DNA of 58,341 bases. Origin: Methylocystis sp. (lineage in GTDB: Bacteria > Pseudomonadota > Alphaproteobacteria > Rhizobiales > Beijerinckiaceae). Positions within the stretch are counted from its first letter, which is position 1; each line of letters begins with the position of its first letter. The notes beneath the pieces were generated by a model. It was not told the DNA's origin and made no database searches. It was given only the letters and a program-made list of their open reading frames with translations. The translations under genes were made by a program, and so were the position numbers. This document shows positions 25,159 to 36,503 of this stretch, one piece after another. Where the stretch lies: contig PERY01000020.1 of NCBI GenBank assembly GCA_002929055.1, forward strand, positions 1 through 58,341, in the 5' to 3' direction.

Positions 25159-26811
25159 TTGAGCGCCGGTTTTTCACCTGCCTTGCGAGACTGGAGGCCG
25201 GCCGCATCGTTCAGGGCGCCCGCGTCCGTTGGCCATATCTGGAGTTTCCTGCTGTCGACCCCCGGCGCCACGTCCCGCCTCTCCTCGCGCCCCCTCGTCG
25301 CGCTGGCGCTTTTGGCCGCAACGCTGTGCCTCGCGGCCTGCGACCTGACATGGGAGAAACCGGATCTGGCGACGCCGCCGCCAGACCGGTTCCGGGACGC
25401 CAAGCCCGCCGCGGCGACGCCGATTCCCCGCGGACCGCAGTTCGCCGTAAAATTCGGCTCGAATGAGCTGACCACACTCGTCGAACAGGCGGTCGGCGAC
25501 AATCTCGACATCGCCGCGGCGGTGGCGCGAATCCAGCAGGCGGACGCCCAGGCGCGCGTCAACAGCGCGGCGCTGTGGCCCAATGTCTCGATGCAGGACG
25601 TCATCCGCACCCAGCGCGTGCCCGGAACGACGCTGAATGTCGGCGGGGCCGGCGGAAACATCAACCCGGCCACCACGGGCGCCGCCGCCGCGACGCCCGC
25701 GTCCGGCTTCCGCGCCCGGCATTTCGGCTTTTTCCAGCTCGGCCTGACGGCGAGCTATGAAATCGACTTCTGGGGCAAGAACGAGGACGCCTCCTACGCC
25801 GCCCGGCTTCTCGCCAACGCCAGCCGCTTCAACCGCGACACGGTCGAGATTTCGACGGTCGCGACGGTGCTCAACGCCTATTTCCAGGTGCTGACCGCCC
25901 AGGACCGGCTGCGCATCGCCAACAACAATGTCGCCATCGCCGATCGGGTGCTGCGCGCCATAAAGGCGCGCTTCGAGGTCGGCGTCGCCAGTGTTCTCGA
26001 CGTCGCCCAGCAGGAGACCGTCGCCGCCCAGCAGCGCGCGTCCATCCCGCCGCTGGAGCAGACTTTGCGCCAGACGAAGAACCAGCTCGCCGTGCTCATC
26101 GGCCAGACGCCCGAAAGCGTCGATGTGAAGGGCGGCTCGCTGACAAAGCTCACATTCCCGCGCGTGAGCCCGGGCCTGCCGTCCGAGGTGCTGCTGCGCC
26201 GCCCCGACGTTGCGGAAGCCGAAGCGCGGCTCGCCTCGCAGGAGTTCTCGGTGCTGCAGGCGCGCGCCGCCTTCTTTCCCTCGATCACGCTCACCGGCCA
26301 GTATGGGGTGCAGACGGCGCTCATCCGCAATCTGCTGCGCCCGGAAGCGATCGCCTGGCAGGCGGCGACCAATCTCCTGCAGCCGATTTTCGACGGCTTC
26401 AATCTTCAGGGGCAGTATGAGCTCCAGAAGGGCCGCTTCATGGAGCTCGCGGCGCTTTATCGCAAGCAGATCATCACCGCCCTCTCCGACACGGAGAATG
26501 CGCTGATCGCGGTGCGGGAGACGGAACGCCAGGTGAAATTGCAAGCCGCCGCCGCCGCCGCCGCCCAACGCGCGCTGACAGCGGCGGAGATGCGTCTGCA
26601 GGAGGGCACGATCGACATCATCACCCTCTCGACGACGCAGACCAACCTTTTCCAGGCGCAGGATCAAGTCGCTCTGGCCCGGCTGTCTTACTTTCAGTCG
26701 GCGACGAGCCTATATCAGGCGCTCGGCGGCGGATGGTCGCCCACCACGAGGGACGCCGAAATCGCTTACGCGAACGCCGCCTACGAAGCCGACAAGGGCA
26801 TCTTCCCATGA
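25159..26811 (+). CDS. NodT-family outer membrane efflux lipoprotein
   Basis: This is the TolC-like outer membrane channel of the tripartite pump encoded by the next three genes. The mature chain has two OEP repeats of the family (for example ELTTLVEQAVGDNLDIAAAV, LRRPDVAEAEARLASQEFS, ALSDTENALIAVRETE). A lipobox (LCLAAC) puts the lipidated Cys at residue 61 of the longest reading, after the hydrophobic stretch LVALALLAATLC. The frame opens with a TTG at 25159, which leaves about 40 unusual residues before the signal peptide, so the true start is probably downstream; no clear ATG or ribosome binding site exists there. It is 550 codons long. The stop overlaps the start of the adaptor gene (ATGA). 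Confidence 0.88.
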   Translation: MSAGFSPALRDWRPAASFRAPASVGHIWSFLLSTPGATSRLSSRPLVALALLAATLCLAACDLTWEKPDLATPPPDRFRDAKPAAATPIPRGPQFAVKFGSNELTTLVEQAVGDNLDIAAAVARIQQADAQARVNSAALWPNVSMQDVIRTQRVPGTTLNVGGAGGNINPATTGAAAATPASGFRARHFGFFQLGLTASYEIDFWGKNEDASYAARLLANASRFNRDTVEISTVATVLNAYFQVLTAQDRLRIANNNVAIADRVLRAIKARFEVGVASVLDVAQQETVAAQQRASIPPLEQTLRQTKNQLAVLIGQTPESVDVKGGSLTKLTFPRVSPGLPSEVLLRRPDVAEAEARLASQEFSVLQARAAFFPSITLTGQYGVQTALIRNLLRPEAIAWQAATNLLQPIFDGFNLQGQYELQKGRFMELAALYRKQIITALSDTENALIAVRETERQVKLQAAAAAAAQRALTAAEMRLQEGTIDIITLSTTQTNLFQAQDQVALARLSYFQSATSLYQALGGGWSPTTRDAEIAYANAAYEADKGIFP

Positions 26812-28061
26812 TCCGCGCGAACCGGCGCATACTCCTCGCGCTCGCGGCGCTCGCCCTCGCCCTTCTCGCCGCATGGGGCTATCGCATGCTGCCCGGCTTC
26901 TCGGGGGGCGACAAGAGCGGGACGGAGGAGACGGAGCGCAGGCGCGACGACAAGGTGACCGTGACCACCGCGCCGGCGCGCGTCGCCGACGTCCCGGTGA
27001 CGATCGACGCGGTCGGAACCGTTCAGGCGCTCAATACGGTCACGATCCGGACGCAGGTAGACGGGCGGCTGCTGCGCCTCGCCTTCACCGAGGGTCAGGA
27101 CGTGAAGAAAGGCGACGTCCTCGCCGAGATCGACCCCGCCCTCTACAAGGCGCAATATGATCAGGCGGTCGCCAAGAAGGCGCAGGACGAGGCCAATCTC
27201 GCCAACGCCCGCGTCGACGCCGCCCGCTACGAGAAGCTCGTCGCCGGCAAGTTCCTCTCGACGCAGCAATATGCGACGCAGAAGGCGCTGGTCTCGCAGC
27301 TCGAGGCGCAGGTGCGCGCGGATCAGGCGGCGATCGACAACGCCCGCACGACGCTCGAATACGCCACGATCCGCTCGCCCATCGACGGGCGCGTCGGCAT
27401 CCGCCTCGTCGACGTCGGCAATATTCTGCACCCGTCGGACCAGACGGGCATCGTGGTCGTCTCTCAGCTCAAGCCCATTTATGTCGTCTTCACGCTCCCT
27501 CAGCAGGCGCTCGCGGCGGTGCAAAAAGCGCTGACGAGCGGCGGCGCCCCGAAGGTGAGGGCGCTCGCGCCCGACAATTCGACGGCGCTCGAAAATGGCG
27601 AACTCGCGGTGGTCGACAATCAGATCGACCAACTCACCGGCACGGTGAAGCTGAAAGCTGTTTTCGCCAACGCGGACCTCGCGCTCTGGCCGGGCCAGTT
27701 CGTCAATGTGCGGCTGATGCTCGACACGATCCGCAACGCGGTCGTAACGCCGAGCCCCGCGGTTCAGCGCGGGCCCAAGGGGGCCTTCGTCTATGTGCTT
27801 GGAGACGACGGCCAGGCCCATATGCGTCCTGTCACGACGGGGCGGCAGGATGAGAATATCGTTGTCGTCGCCTCGGGGCTGGAGCCGGGCGCCACCGTCA
27901 TCACCAGCGGTTTCTCGCGCCTGTCGGATGGCGGCAAGGTGCGCGTCGTGAATCCGGAGGAGCCTGCGGCCGCGGGCGCCGCAGCGCCGGAACCAGAGCG
28001 TGATCGCGGCCAGGGCCGCCGCGCCCGCGGCGTACGCAGCGAGGAAACCCCAAAAAGGTGA
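26808..28061 (+). CDS. MdtA-type periplasmic adaptor of an RND efflux pump
   Basis: This 417-residue membrane fusion protein bridges the RND pumps and the outer membrane channel. It has an N-terminal anchor (RRILLALAALALALLAAWG), a lipoyl-like half (TVTIRTQVDGRLLRLAFTEGQDVKKGD), a helical hairpin (KAQDEANLANARVDAARYEKL), the second lipoyl half (YATIRSPIDGRVGIRLVDVGN) and a beta-barrel. The last 30 residues are rich in Ala, Glu and Arg. The ATG at 26808 overlaps the stop of the channel gene by 4 bp, which decides the start. It matches the MdtA/AcrA group. Confidence 0.9.
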   Translation: MIRANRRILLALAALALALLAAWGYRMLPGFSGGDKSGTEETERRRDDKVTVTTAPARVADVPVTIDAVGTVQALNTVTIRTQVDGRLLRLAFTEGQDVKKGDVLAEIDPALYKAQYDQAVAKKAQDEANLANARVDAARYEKLVAGKFLSTQQYATQKALVSQLEAQVRADQAAIDNARTTLEYATIRSPIDGRVGIRLVDVGNILHPSDQTGIVVVSQLKPIYVVFTLPQQALAAVQKALTSGGAPKVRALAPDNSTALENGELAVVDNQIDQLTGTVKLKAVFANADLALWPGQFVNVRLMLDTIRNAVVTPSPAVQRGPKGAFVYVLGDDGQAHMRPVTTGRQDENIVVVASGLEPGATVITSGFSRLSDGGKVRVVNPEEPAAAGAAAPEPERDRGQGRRARGVRSEETPKR

Positions 28062-28072
28062 TGTGACCCGGC

Positions 28073-31000
28073 ATGAACGTATCGGCGCCCTTCATCAAGC
28101 GGCCAGTAGCGACCTCCCTCATGGCGTTCGCGGTGCTGCTTGTCGGCCTTATGGGCTACATGCGCCTCTCCATTTCGCCGCTGCCGCAGGTCGATTTCCC
28201 GACGATCCAGGTCACGACGAAGCTTCCCGGCGGCAATCCGGACACGATCGCCTCGCTCGTCACCGCCTCGCTGGAACGCCAGTTCGGACAGATTCCTTCG
28301 CTGACGAGCATGTCGTCGCAGAGCTCCTTTGGACTCTCGCAGATCACATTGCAGTTCGATCTCGACCGCGACATCGACGCGGCCGCGCAGGACGTGCAGG
28401 CCGCGATCAACGCCGCCGCCTCCACCCTGCCGCGCGACCTGCCCTATCCGCCGGTCTACGCCAAGGTGAACCCGGCCGACACGCCGATTCTGACGATGAC
28501 GCTGCGCTCCAGAACGACCTCGCTGCGCGATCTCAGCGACCTCGCCGATACGCTTATCGCCCCGCAGCTTTCGCAGGTGTCGGGCGTCGGCCGCGTCTCG
28601 GTGCAGGGCGGCGTGCGCCCGGCCATCCGTATCGAGGCGGACCTCGGGCGGCTCGCCTCGAACCGCATCGGCATGGAGGATTTGCGCCAGGCGGTCGCCG
28701 CGGCGAATAACGCCGGCGCGAAGGGCTCGCTCGACGGCCTGCGACAGTCCTACACGCTCGACGCCAACGACCAGATCCTGCAGGCCAAGCAGTACGAGTC
28801 GATCATCGTGGCCTGGCGCAATAACGCGCCAATCATGCTGCGCGATGTCGCCAGGGTCATCGACGGGCTCGAGAACGCGCGCGTCGGCGGCTGGTACAAT
28901 GGCGAGCAGTCTGTCGTGCTCGACGTGCTGCGCCAGCCGGGCGCGAACATCATCGCCACAGTGGAGCTCATCAAGCAGGAGCTGCCGCAGCTTCGCGCAG
29001 CCCTCCCGGCGGGCATGACGCTCGACATCGTCAACGACCGCACGGAGACCATCCGGGCCTCGATCCACGAAGTGCAGGTGACGCTCATCATCGCCGCGGG
29101 GCTCGTCGTCGCGGTCGTCCTGATGTTCCTGCGCAGCTGGCGGGCGACCCTCATCGCCGGCGTCAGCCTGCCGCTCTCGATCATCGCCACATTCTTCGTG
29201 ATGTGGGCGGCTGGTTTCTCGCTCGACAATCTGTCCCTGATGGCGCTCACCATCGGCACCGGCTTCATCGTCGACGACGCCATCGTGATGATCGAGAATA
29301 TTGTGCGCAACATCGAGCACGGGAAGAAGCCGCTCGACGCCGCACTGGACGGCGCGCGCGAGATCGGCTTCACCGTCGTCTCGCTGACGGTTTCGCTCAT
29401 CGCGGTGTTCATTCCCCTGCTGTTCATGACCGGCATCGTCGGGCGCATGTTCCGCGAATTCGCACTGACGCTTTCAATCGCCGTCGTGATGTCGGCGATC
29501 GTCTCGCTCACCCTCACGCCCATGCTCTGCGCAACGCTGCTGCGCGCTGCGCCGACGCGCCCGCATACGAGCTGGGAGATTGTCTCGCTCTGGTTCGACC
29601 GCCTCTATTACCGCTCGCTCGACTGGGCGCTGGCGCGCGAGAAATTCATGCTCGTGCTGACCGCCGCGACGCTGGCGCTCACCGTTGCGCTCTATATCTT
29701 CATTCCGAAGGGCTTCCTGCCGCGCCAGGACACTGGCGTTCTCAGCGTCGTGCTGGAAGCCTCGCCCGACGCCTCTTTCGAACGCATGACGGCGCTGCAG
29801 GCCAAGATGACGGACGTCTTCCGGGCTGATCCCGACGTCACCGGCGTCATTTCGGTGCTTGGCGTCGGCCCATTGAATGCGACGACCAATGTCGGGCGCC
29901 TGACCGTAACGCTGAAGAAGCGCGACGACCGCAAGGCCGGCGCGGACGAGATCGCCGACCGGCTGAAGGCGGCAGGACAGAGGGTGGCCGGCGCCTCGCT
30001 CTTCATCGAGCCGGTGCAGGATATACAGATCACGACGCGGCCGAGCCGCTCTCAATATCAATACACGCTGACAGCTTCCGACGCCGGCGAGTTGCTGAAC
30101 TGGTCGAACCGTCTGCTCGACGAACTGCGCAAGACGCCCGGCCTGAAGAATGTCGCCGCCGAGACCCAGGACGGCGGCCTGCGCGCCCTGATGCGGATCG
30201 ATCGCGACAAGATGGGCCGTCTCGGCATCTCCGCGCAGGACGTGGACAATGTGCTGAACGACGCCTTCGGCCAGCGGCAGATTTCGACAATCTATACGCA
30301 GTCGAACCAGTATCGCGTGATCCTGGAGGCGGCGCCGCAATATCTGCGCGAAACCGGAGCGCTCGAGAAGCTTTACGTCGCGCCGATGGGGGGCGGTCCG
30401 CAGACGCCGCTCGCGACATTCGTGCATATCGACAAGGTCTCGGCTCCGCTTTCCGTTTCTCATCAGGACCAGTTCCCCGCCTCCACCATCAGCTTCGACC
30501 TCGCGGATGGCGTCGCGCTGGGCGATGCGGTGAAGCTGCTGGAAAGGGCGCAGAAGACGATCGGCATGCCTTCGTCGATCATCGGCGTTTTCAGCGCCGA
30601 TGCGGCGGAGTTCAACAAGTCTCTGGCGAGCCAACCCTGGCTGATCATCGCCGCCGTCATCGCGATCTATGTCGTGCTGGGCGTTCTCTACGAGAGCTTC
30701 GCCCATCCCTTCACGGTGCTCACGACACTGCCCTCGGCGGGCGTCGGCGCGCTGCTCGCCTTGCTCATTCTGCGCATCGACATGTCGATCGTCGCTCTGA
30801 TCGGCGTCGTGCTGCTGATGGGCATCGTGAAGAAGAACGCCATCATGATGATCGACTTCGCGCTGGAGGCTGAGCGCGTCGAGGGCCTTTCGCCGCGCGC
30901 CTCGATCGTGCGTGCGGCGCATATGCGCTTCCGCCCGATCATGATGACGACTCTCGCGGCGCTTTTCGGCGCGCTGCCGCTGGCGCTCGCCGCCGGCCCG

Positions 31001-31210
31001 GGCAGCGAACTGCGCACGCCGCTGGGGGTCTCCATCGTCGGCGGCCTCCTTCTCAGCCAGGCGCTGACGCTTTACACGACGCCCGTGATCTACCTTGCCG
31101 TCGACAGACTTCGCTCCCGCTTCGGGAGGGAAGCTGCGCTCGAGGAAGGCGCGGGCGCCGCGGAAAAACCATCGGACACGCCGCCGCCCCGGCGCGAGGC
31201 GGCGGAATGA
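28073..31210 (+). CDS. RND efflux pump, MdtB-type subunit
   Basis: This 1045-residue inner-membrane pump belongs to the HAE1 RND family. The first helix is SLMAFAVLLVGLMGYMRLSI, the proton-relay Asp pair is in GFIVDDAIVMIENIVRN, and the RND signature MGIVKKNAIMMIDFALEAER lies before the last helices. The sequence is closest in style to the MdtB half of the heteromeric MdtBC pump of E. coli, in which one B2C trimer exports bile salts and novobiocin. The gene lies 11 bp after the adaptor gene and overlaps the next pump gene by 4 bp. The substrate is unknown. No regulator gene is adjacent. Confidence 0.9.
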   Translation: MNVSAPFIKRPVATSLMAFAVLLVGLMGYMRLSISPLPQVDFPTIQVTTKLPGGNPDTIASLVTASLERQFGQIPSLTSMSSQSSFGLSQITLQFDLDRDIDAAAQDVQAAINAAASTLPRDLPYPPVYAKVNPADTPILTMTLRSRTTSLRDLSDLADTLIAPQLSQVSGVGRVSVQGGVRPAIRIEADLGRLASNRIGMEDLRQAVAAANNAGAKGSLDGLRQSYTLDANDQILQAKQYESIIVAWRNNAPIMLRDVARVIDGLENARVGGWYNGEQSVVLDVLRQPGANIIATVELIKQELPQLRAALPAGMTLDIVNDRTETIRASIHEVQVTLIIAAGLVVAVVLMFLRSWRATLIAGVSLPLSIIATFFVMWAAGFSLDNLSLMALTIGTGFIVDDAIVMIENIVRNIEHGKKPLDAALDGAREIGFTVVSLTVSLIAVFIPLLFMTGIVGRMFREFALTLSIAVVMSAIVSLTLTPMLCATLLRAAPTRPHTSWEIVSLWFDRLYYRSLDWALAREKFMLVLTAATLALTVALYIFIPKGFLPRQDTGVLSVVLEASPDASFERMTALQAKMTDVFRADPDVTGVISVLGVGPLNATTNVGRLTVTLKKRDDRKAGADEIADRLKAAGQRVAGASLFIEPVQDIQITTRPSRSQYQYTLTASDAGELLNWSNRLLDELRKTPGLKNVAAETQDGGLRALMRIDRDKMGRLGISAQDVDNVLNDAFGQRQISTIYTQSNQYRVILEAAPQYLRETGALEKLYVAPMGGGPQTPLATFVHIDKVSAPLSVSHQDQFPASTISFDLADGVALGDAVKLLERAQKTIGMPSSIIGVFSADAAEFNKSLASQPWLIIAAVIAIYVVLGVLYESFAHPFTVLTTLPSAGVGALLALLILRIDMSIVALIGVVLLMGIVKKNAIMMIDFALEAERVEGLSPRASIVRAAHMRFRPIMMTTLAALFGALPLALAAGPGSELRTPLGVSIVGGLLLSQALTLYTTPVIYLAVDRLRSRFGREAALEEGAGAAEKPSDTPPPRREAAE

Positions 31211-34200
31211 ACATCTCCGCCGTCTGCATCCGCCGTCCCGTCGGGACGACGCTGCTCGCCGCGGCGCTGTTCCTCCTGGGCGCGGTGGCCTATTTCTTTC
31301 TTCCGGTCGCGAGCCTGCCGGCCGTCGATTTTCCGATCATCGGCGTCAGCGCCTCACGGCCGGGCGCCGATCCGCAGACGATGGCGGCTTCGGTGGCGGC
31401 GCCGCTCGAGCGTCATCTCTCGACCATCGCCGGACTGAACGAGCTGACCTCGACGAGTTCGCTGGGCAACACGAGCATCATCGCGCAGTTCGACATTGAC
31501 AAGAATCTCGACGCGGCGGCGAGGGACGTGCAGGCCGCCATCAACGCCGCGCTCGTCGACCTCCCTTCGGACCTGCCCAGCACGCCAACCTTCCGCAAGG
31601 CGAGTCAGTCTATGGTGCCGGTGCTGGTGCTGGCGCTGACATCCGACACGCTGCCGACCAGCGCCATTTACGATGCGACGGACTCTGTCATCTCCCAGCG
31701 CATCTCCCGGGTTCCGGGCGTCGCAGAGGCGCGCATCGCCGGAGCCGAGCAGCCGGCGATCCGCGTGCAGGTGGATTCGGCGAAGCTCGCGGCCATGAAC
31801 CTGGGCGCGAATGAGGTGGCGCGCGCGCTGTTTGGCGCAAACGCCCATTCGGCGATCGGTTCGCTTGCGGGCGCCACGCAGGAGATCACGCTCGCAACGA
31901 CGGATCAGCTTTCGACTCCGGAAGATTACCGCAACATCGTCATCGCGTCGCGCAACGGCGCGGTCGTCAAACTCGGCGACGTCGCCAGGGTCGACCTTGG
32001 CGTGCGCAACCGCATGTCGGCGGGCTGGTTCAACGGCAAGCCAGCGGTGATCGTGATCGTCACAAAACAGCCCAACGCCAACGTCATCGCGACTGTGGAT
32101 CAAATCAAGGATATGCTGCCCCAGCTCCAGAAGTGGATACCGAGCGGCGTCAACATCCACATACTGTCCGACAGGACGCAGTCGATCCGCGCGAGCGTCC
32201 ACGACATCCAGTTCACGCTGGCTGTCTCCGTCTGCCTCGTGATGATGGTCGTCTTCGTCTTTCTGCGGCGCGCCACGCCCGTCATCGCGGCCGGAATCAC
32301 CGTGCCTCTGTCGCTTGTGGGCACCTTCGCGGCCATGTGGCTCGCCGGCTTTTCAATCGACAATCTGTCGCTCATGGCGCTCACCATTTCGGTCGGCTTC
32401 GTCGTCGACGACGCCATCGTCATGATCGAAAACATCGAAAGCTATATCGAACGCGGCATGAGCCGCATGGAGGCGGCGATCGTCGGCTCCAGACAGATCG
32501 CCTTCACCGTGATCTCGATCAGCCTGTCGCTCATCGCGGTCTTCATCCCCCTTCTCTTCATGGAGGGCGTGATGGGGCGGCTGCTGCGGGAATTCTCCTT
32601 CACCCTCACCTTCGCCATCCTCATCTCGACCGTCGTTTCCCTGACCGTGACGCCGGTGGTCTGCGCCTGGCTGCCTACCCCGAAGAAAAAGGCCCCGACG
32701 CGCTTCGACCGCATTGTCGAGGGCGCGCTCGACAGCGTCGTCAGCTGTTACGGGCGCACGCTGCGCCCGGTCGTCGACCACCCCTGGGCGTCGCTTGTCG
32801 TGATCCTCGTCACGATCGTCTGGACGGTCCAGCTCTACCGGACGATCCCGAAGGGCAATCTGCCGCAGGACGACATCGGCCTCATCAACGGCACGACGGA
32901 AGCTTCCGCCGACGTCTCTTTTGCTGAAATGTCACGGTTGCAACGGGGGGCGACGGACATTCTTCTCAAAGACCCGGACGTCCTCAATGTCGGCTCCTTC
33001 ATCGGCGCGGGCGGCCTCACAGCCTCCGGAAACCAGGGCCGCATCTTCATCGCGCTCAAGCCGGCGAGCGAACGCAAATCGACCAGCAAGGACGTGATCA
33101 ACCGGCTGCGCAAGGAGTTCGCGAAAGTCCCGGGCCTGAGCGTCTTCCTCGTCCCGTCGCAGGATCTTCGAAGCGGCGGGCGACCCAGCAAGGCGCAGTA
33201 CCAGTTCACGCTCTCCGACGCTTCGCTGGAAGAGCTGGAGGAATGGCGCGGGACGGTCATCCAGAAGCTCAAAACATTGCCGGAACTCGTGGACGTCACT
33301 TCCGACAAGGAGCAGCCGGGCCTGCGCGCCTCCGTCGTCATCGACCGCAACGCGGCGGCGCGCATGGACGTGCCGATCGCCGCCATCAACGCCGCGCTCA
33401 ACAGCGCGTTCGGTCAGCGGCAGGACACGATCATCTACACGCAGCGCAATCAATATCGCGTCATCTTTGAAACGCCTCCCTCCCGCCAGAAGGACATTCG
33501 CGATCTGGCGGGCATTTACGTCTCCAGCTCGAGCGGTCAGCAGGTTCCGCTCACTGCGCTCGCGCGCATCGAGCGCGGCTCAATGCCGCTTGTCGTGAAC
33601 CACCAGGGCGTGCTGCCGGCAGTGACGATCTCCTACAATGTCGCGCCGGGTTCGACGCTCGACGCCGCAACCTCCGCGATCGAGGCCGCAATCGCCGAGA
33701 TGAACCCGCCCGGCGGGCTGCATGCGGGCTTCGCCGGCGACGCCGCCGATTTCCGCAAGGTCGCGAAGGGCATGGCGGTGCTGATCCTCGCCGCGCTGCT
33801 CGCGGTCTATATTATTCTTGGCATTCTCTATGAGAGCCTGGTGCACCCCGTCACCATCATCTCGACATTGCCGTCCGCAGGCCTCGGCGCGCTCCTCTCG
33901 CTCGAACTTTTCGGCGCGGAGTTCACCGTCATCGCCTTCATCGGGATTCTGCTCCTGATCGGCATCGTGAAGAAGAACGGCATCATGCTCGTCGACTTCG
34001 CCCTGCAGAGCGAGCGCGAGCATGGGCTCTCCATTCATGACTCCGCGCTCGAGGCGGCGCGCGAACGTTTCCGCCCCATCGTGATGACGACCTTCGCCGC
34101 AATGTTCGGCGCCCTGCCGCTGGCTTTCGCGACCGGGATCGGCGCCGAGCTGCGCCGTCCGCTTGGAATCACCATTATCGGCGGCCTGCTGCTCAGCCAG

Positions 34201-34308
34201 GTGCTGACGCTCTACACGACGCCGGTGATCTATCTGCTGATGAGTAAATTGCGGCGCAAGGCGCCGACGCAGGAAGCGCCCGCTCGCAAGGAGGCCGCGG
34301 TCGCGTGA
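31207..34308 (+). CDS. RND efflux pump, MdtC-type subunit
   Basis: This 1033-residue second pump is homologous to the preceding one but clearly distinct. It has the same landmarks: PVGTTLLAAALFLLGAVAYF as the first helix, VGFVVDDAIVMIENIESYIE with the Asp pair, and IGIVKKNGIMLVDFALQSE. Two different RND proteins in one operon, both with intact relay residues, are the hallmark of MdtBC/MuxBC-type heterotrimers. The ATG lies in the overlap with the previous stop (31207-31210). It is the last gene of the four-gene operon and converges with a small hypothetical gene 31 bp further on. Confidence 0.9.
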   Translation: MNISAVCIRRPVGTTLLAAALFLLGAVAYFFLPVASLPAVDFPIIGVSASRPGADPQTMAASVAAPLERHLSTIAGLNELTSTSSLGNTSIIAQFDIDKNLDAAARDVQAAINAALVDLPSDLPSTPTFRKASQSMVPVLVLALTSDTLPTSAIYDATDSVISQRISRVPGVAEARIAGAEQPAIRVQVDSAKLAAMNLGANEVARALFGANAHSAIGSLAGATQEITLATTDQLSTPEDYRNIVIASRNGAVVKLGDVARVDLGVRNRMSAGWFNGKPAVIVIVTKQPNANVIATVDQIKDMLPQLQKWIPSGVNIHILSDRTQSIRASVHDIQFTLAVSVCLVMMVVFVFLRRATPVIAAGITVPLSLVGTFAAMWLAGFSIDNLSLMALTISVGFVVDDAIVMIENIESYIERGMSRMEAAIVGSRQIAFTVISISLSLIAVFIPLLFMEGVMGRLLREFSFTLTFAILISTVVSLTVTPVVCAWLPTPKKKAPTRFDRIVEGALDSVVSCYGRTLRPVVDHPWASLVVILVTIVWTVQLYRTIPKGNLPQDDIGLINGTTEASADVSFAEMSRLQRGATDILLKDPDVLNVGSFIGAGGLTASGNQGRIFIALKPASERKSTSKDVINRLRKEFAKVPGLSVFLVPSQDLRSGGRPSKAQYQFTLSDASLEELEEWRGTVIQKLKTLPELVDVTSDKEQPGLRASVVIDRNAAARMDVPIAAINAALNSAFGQRQDTIIYTQRNQYRVIFETPPSRQKDIRDLAGIYVSSSSGQQVPLTALARIERGSMPLVVNHQGVLPAVTISYNVAPGSTLDAATSAIEAAIAEMNPPGGLHAGFAGDAADFRKVAKGMAVLILAALLAVYIILGILYESLVHPVTIISTLPSAGLGALLSLELFGAEFTVIAFIGILLLIGIVKKNGIMLVDFALQSEREHGLSIHDSALEAARERFRPIVMTTFAAMFGALPLAFATGIGAELRRPLGITIIGGLLLSQVLTLYTTPVIYLLMSKLRRKAPTQEAPARKEAAVA

Positions 34309-34339
34309 ACGCGCCGCTTCGTCCGATCGGTTCGGCCGC

Positions 34340-34627
34340 TCAGTTCCCTTCGGTCTCGGGATGTTCGAAGAAGAAGCGCAATACAGGCGACTTCCCGCAG
34401 TCCTCGATCGGCACATGCCAGAATTTCGAGTCCATGAAAGGGAAGCGCTCCATCGGAAGATGGATTTCCGTGAGACGCGCGTGATTGTCGAAGCCGCGCA
34501 GCATGGCGCGTTCGAGCAGCTTGAGGAGTTCCTCCTCGCGCTCCGGCACCTCGGTCACGGTCAGAATCGTATTGTTGGCGAGCGAAAACGCTTTGTCGAA
34601 ATCCTGCTCGAAATTCGCCGTCGCCAT
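34340..34627 (-). CDS. Small hypothetical protein
   Basis: This 95-residue acidic, soluble-looking protein (start MATANFEQDFDKAF) has no signal peptide or membrane segment. It carries FWHVPIEDC near residue 70 and ends FFFEHPETEGN; I do not recognise a family. I chose the ATG at 34627, which follows GGAG by 9 bp; the frame extends upstream by 22 codons without a better start. It lies 137 bp after bluB on the same strand and could be the last gene of the cob transcript, though the gap may hold its own promoter. Confidence 0.6.
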   Translation of the reverse strand: MATANFEQDFDKAFSLANNTILTVTEVPEREEELLKLLERAMLRGFDNHARLTEIHLPMERFPFMDSKFWHVPIEDCGKSPVLRFFFEHPETEGN

Positions 34628-34764
34628 GATCTGCGTCTCCGGGCTCCTGACATGGAGCTGTTGGACTATCCGCCGTCTCCCTGGCCGACTCAACCCTCAT
34701 CGCTTGCGAGGCTTAAGATGGCGTTGAGTTTCGGAAATATCTTTCAAAAGATCGTCACAAAGAT

Positions 34765-36499
<1,735 letters not shown>

Positions 36500-36503
<4 letters not shown>

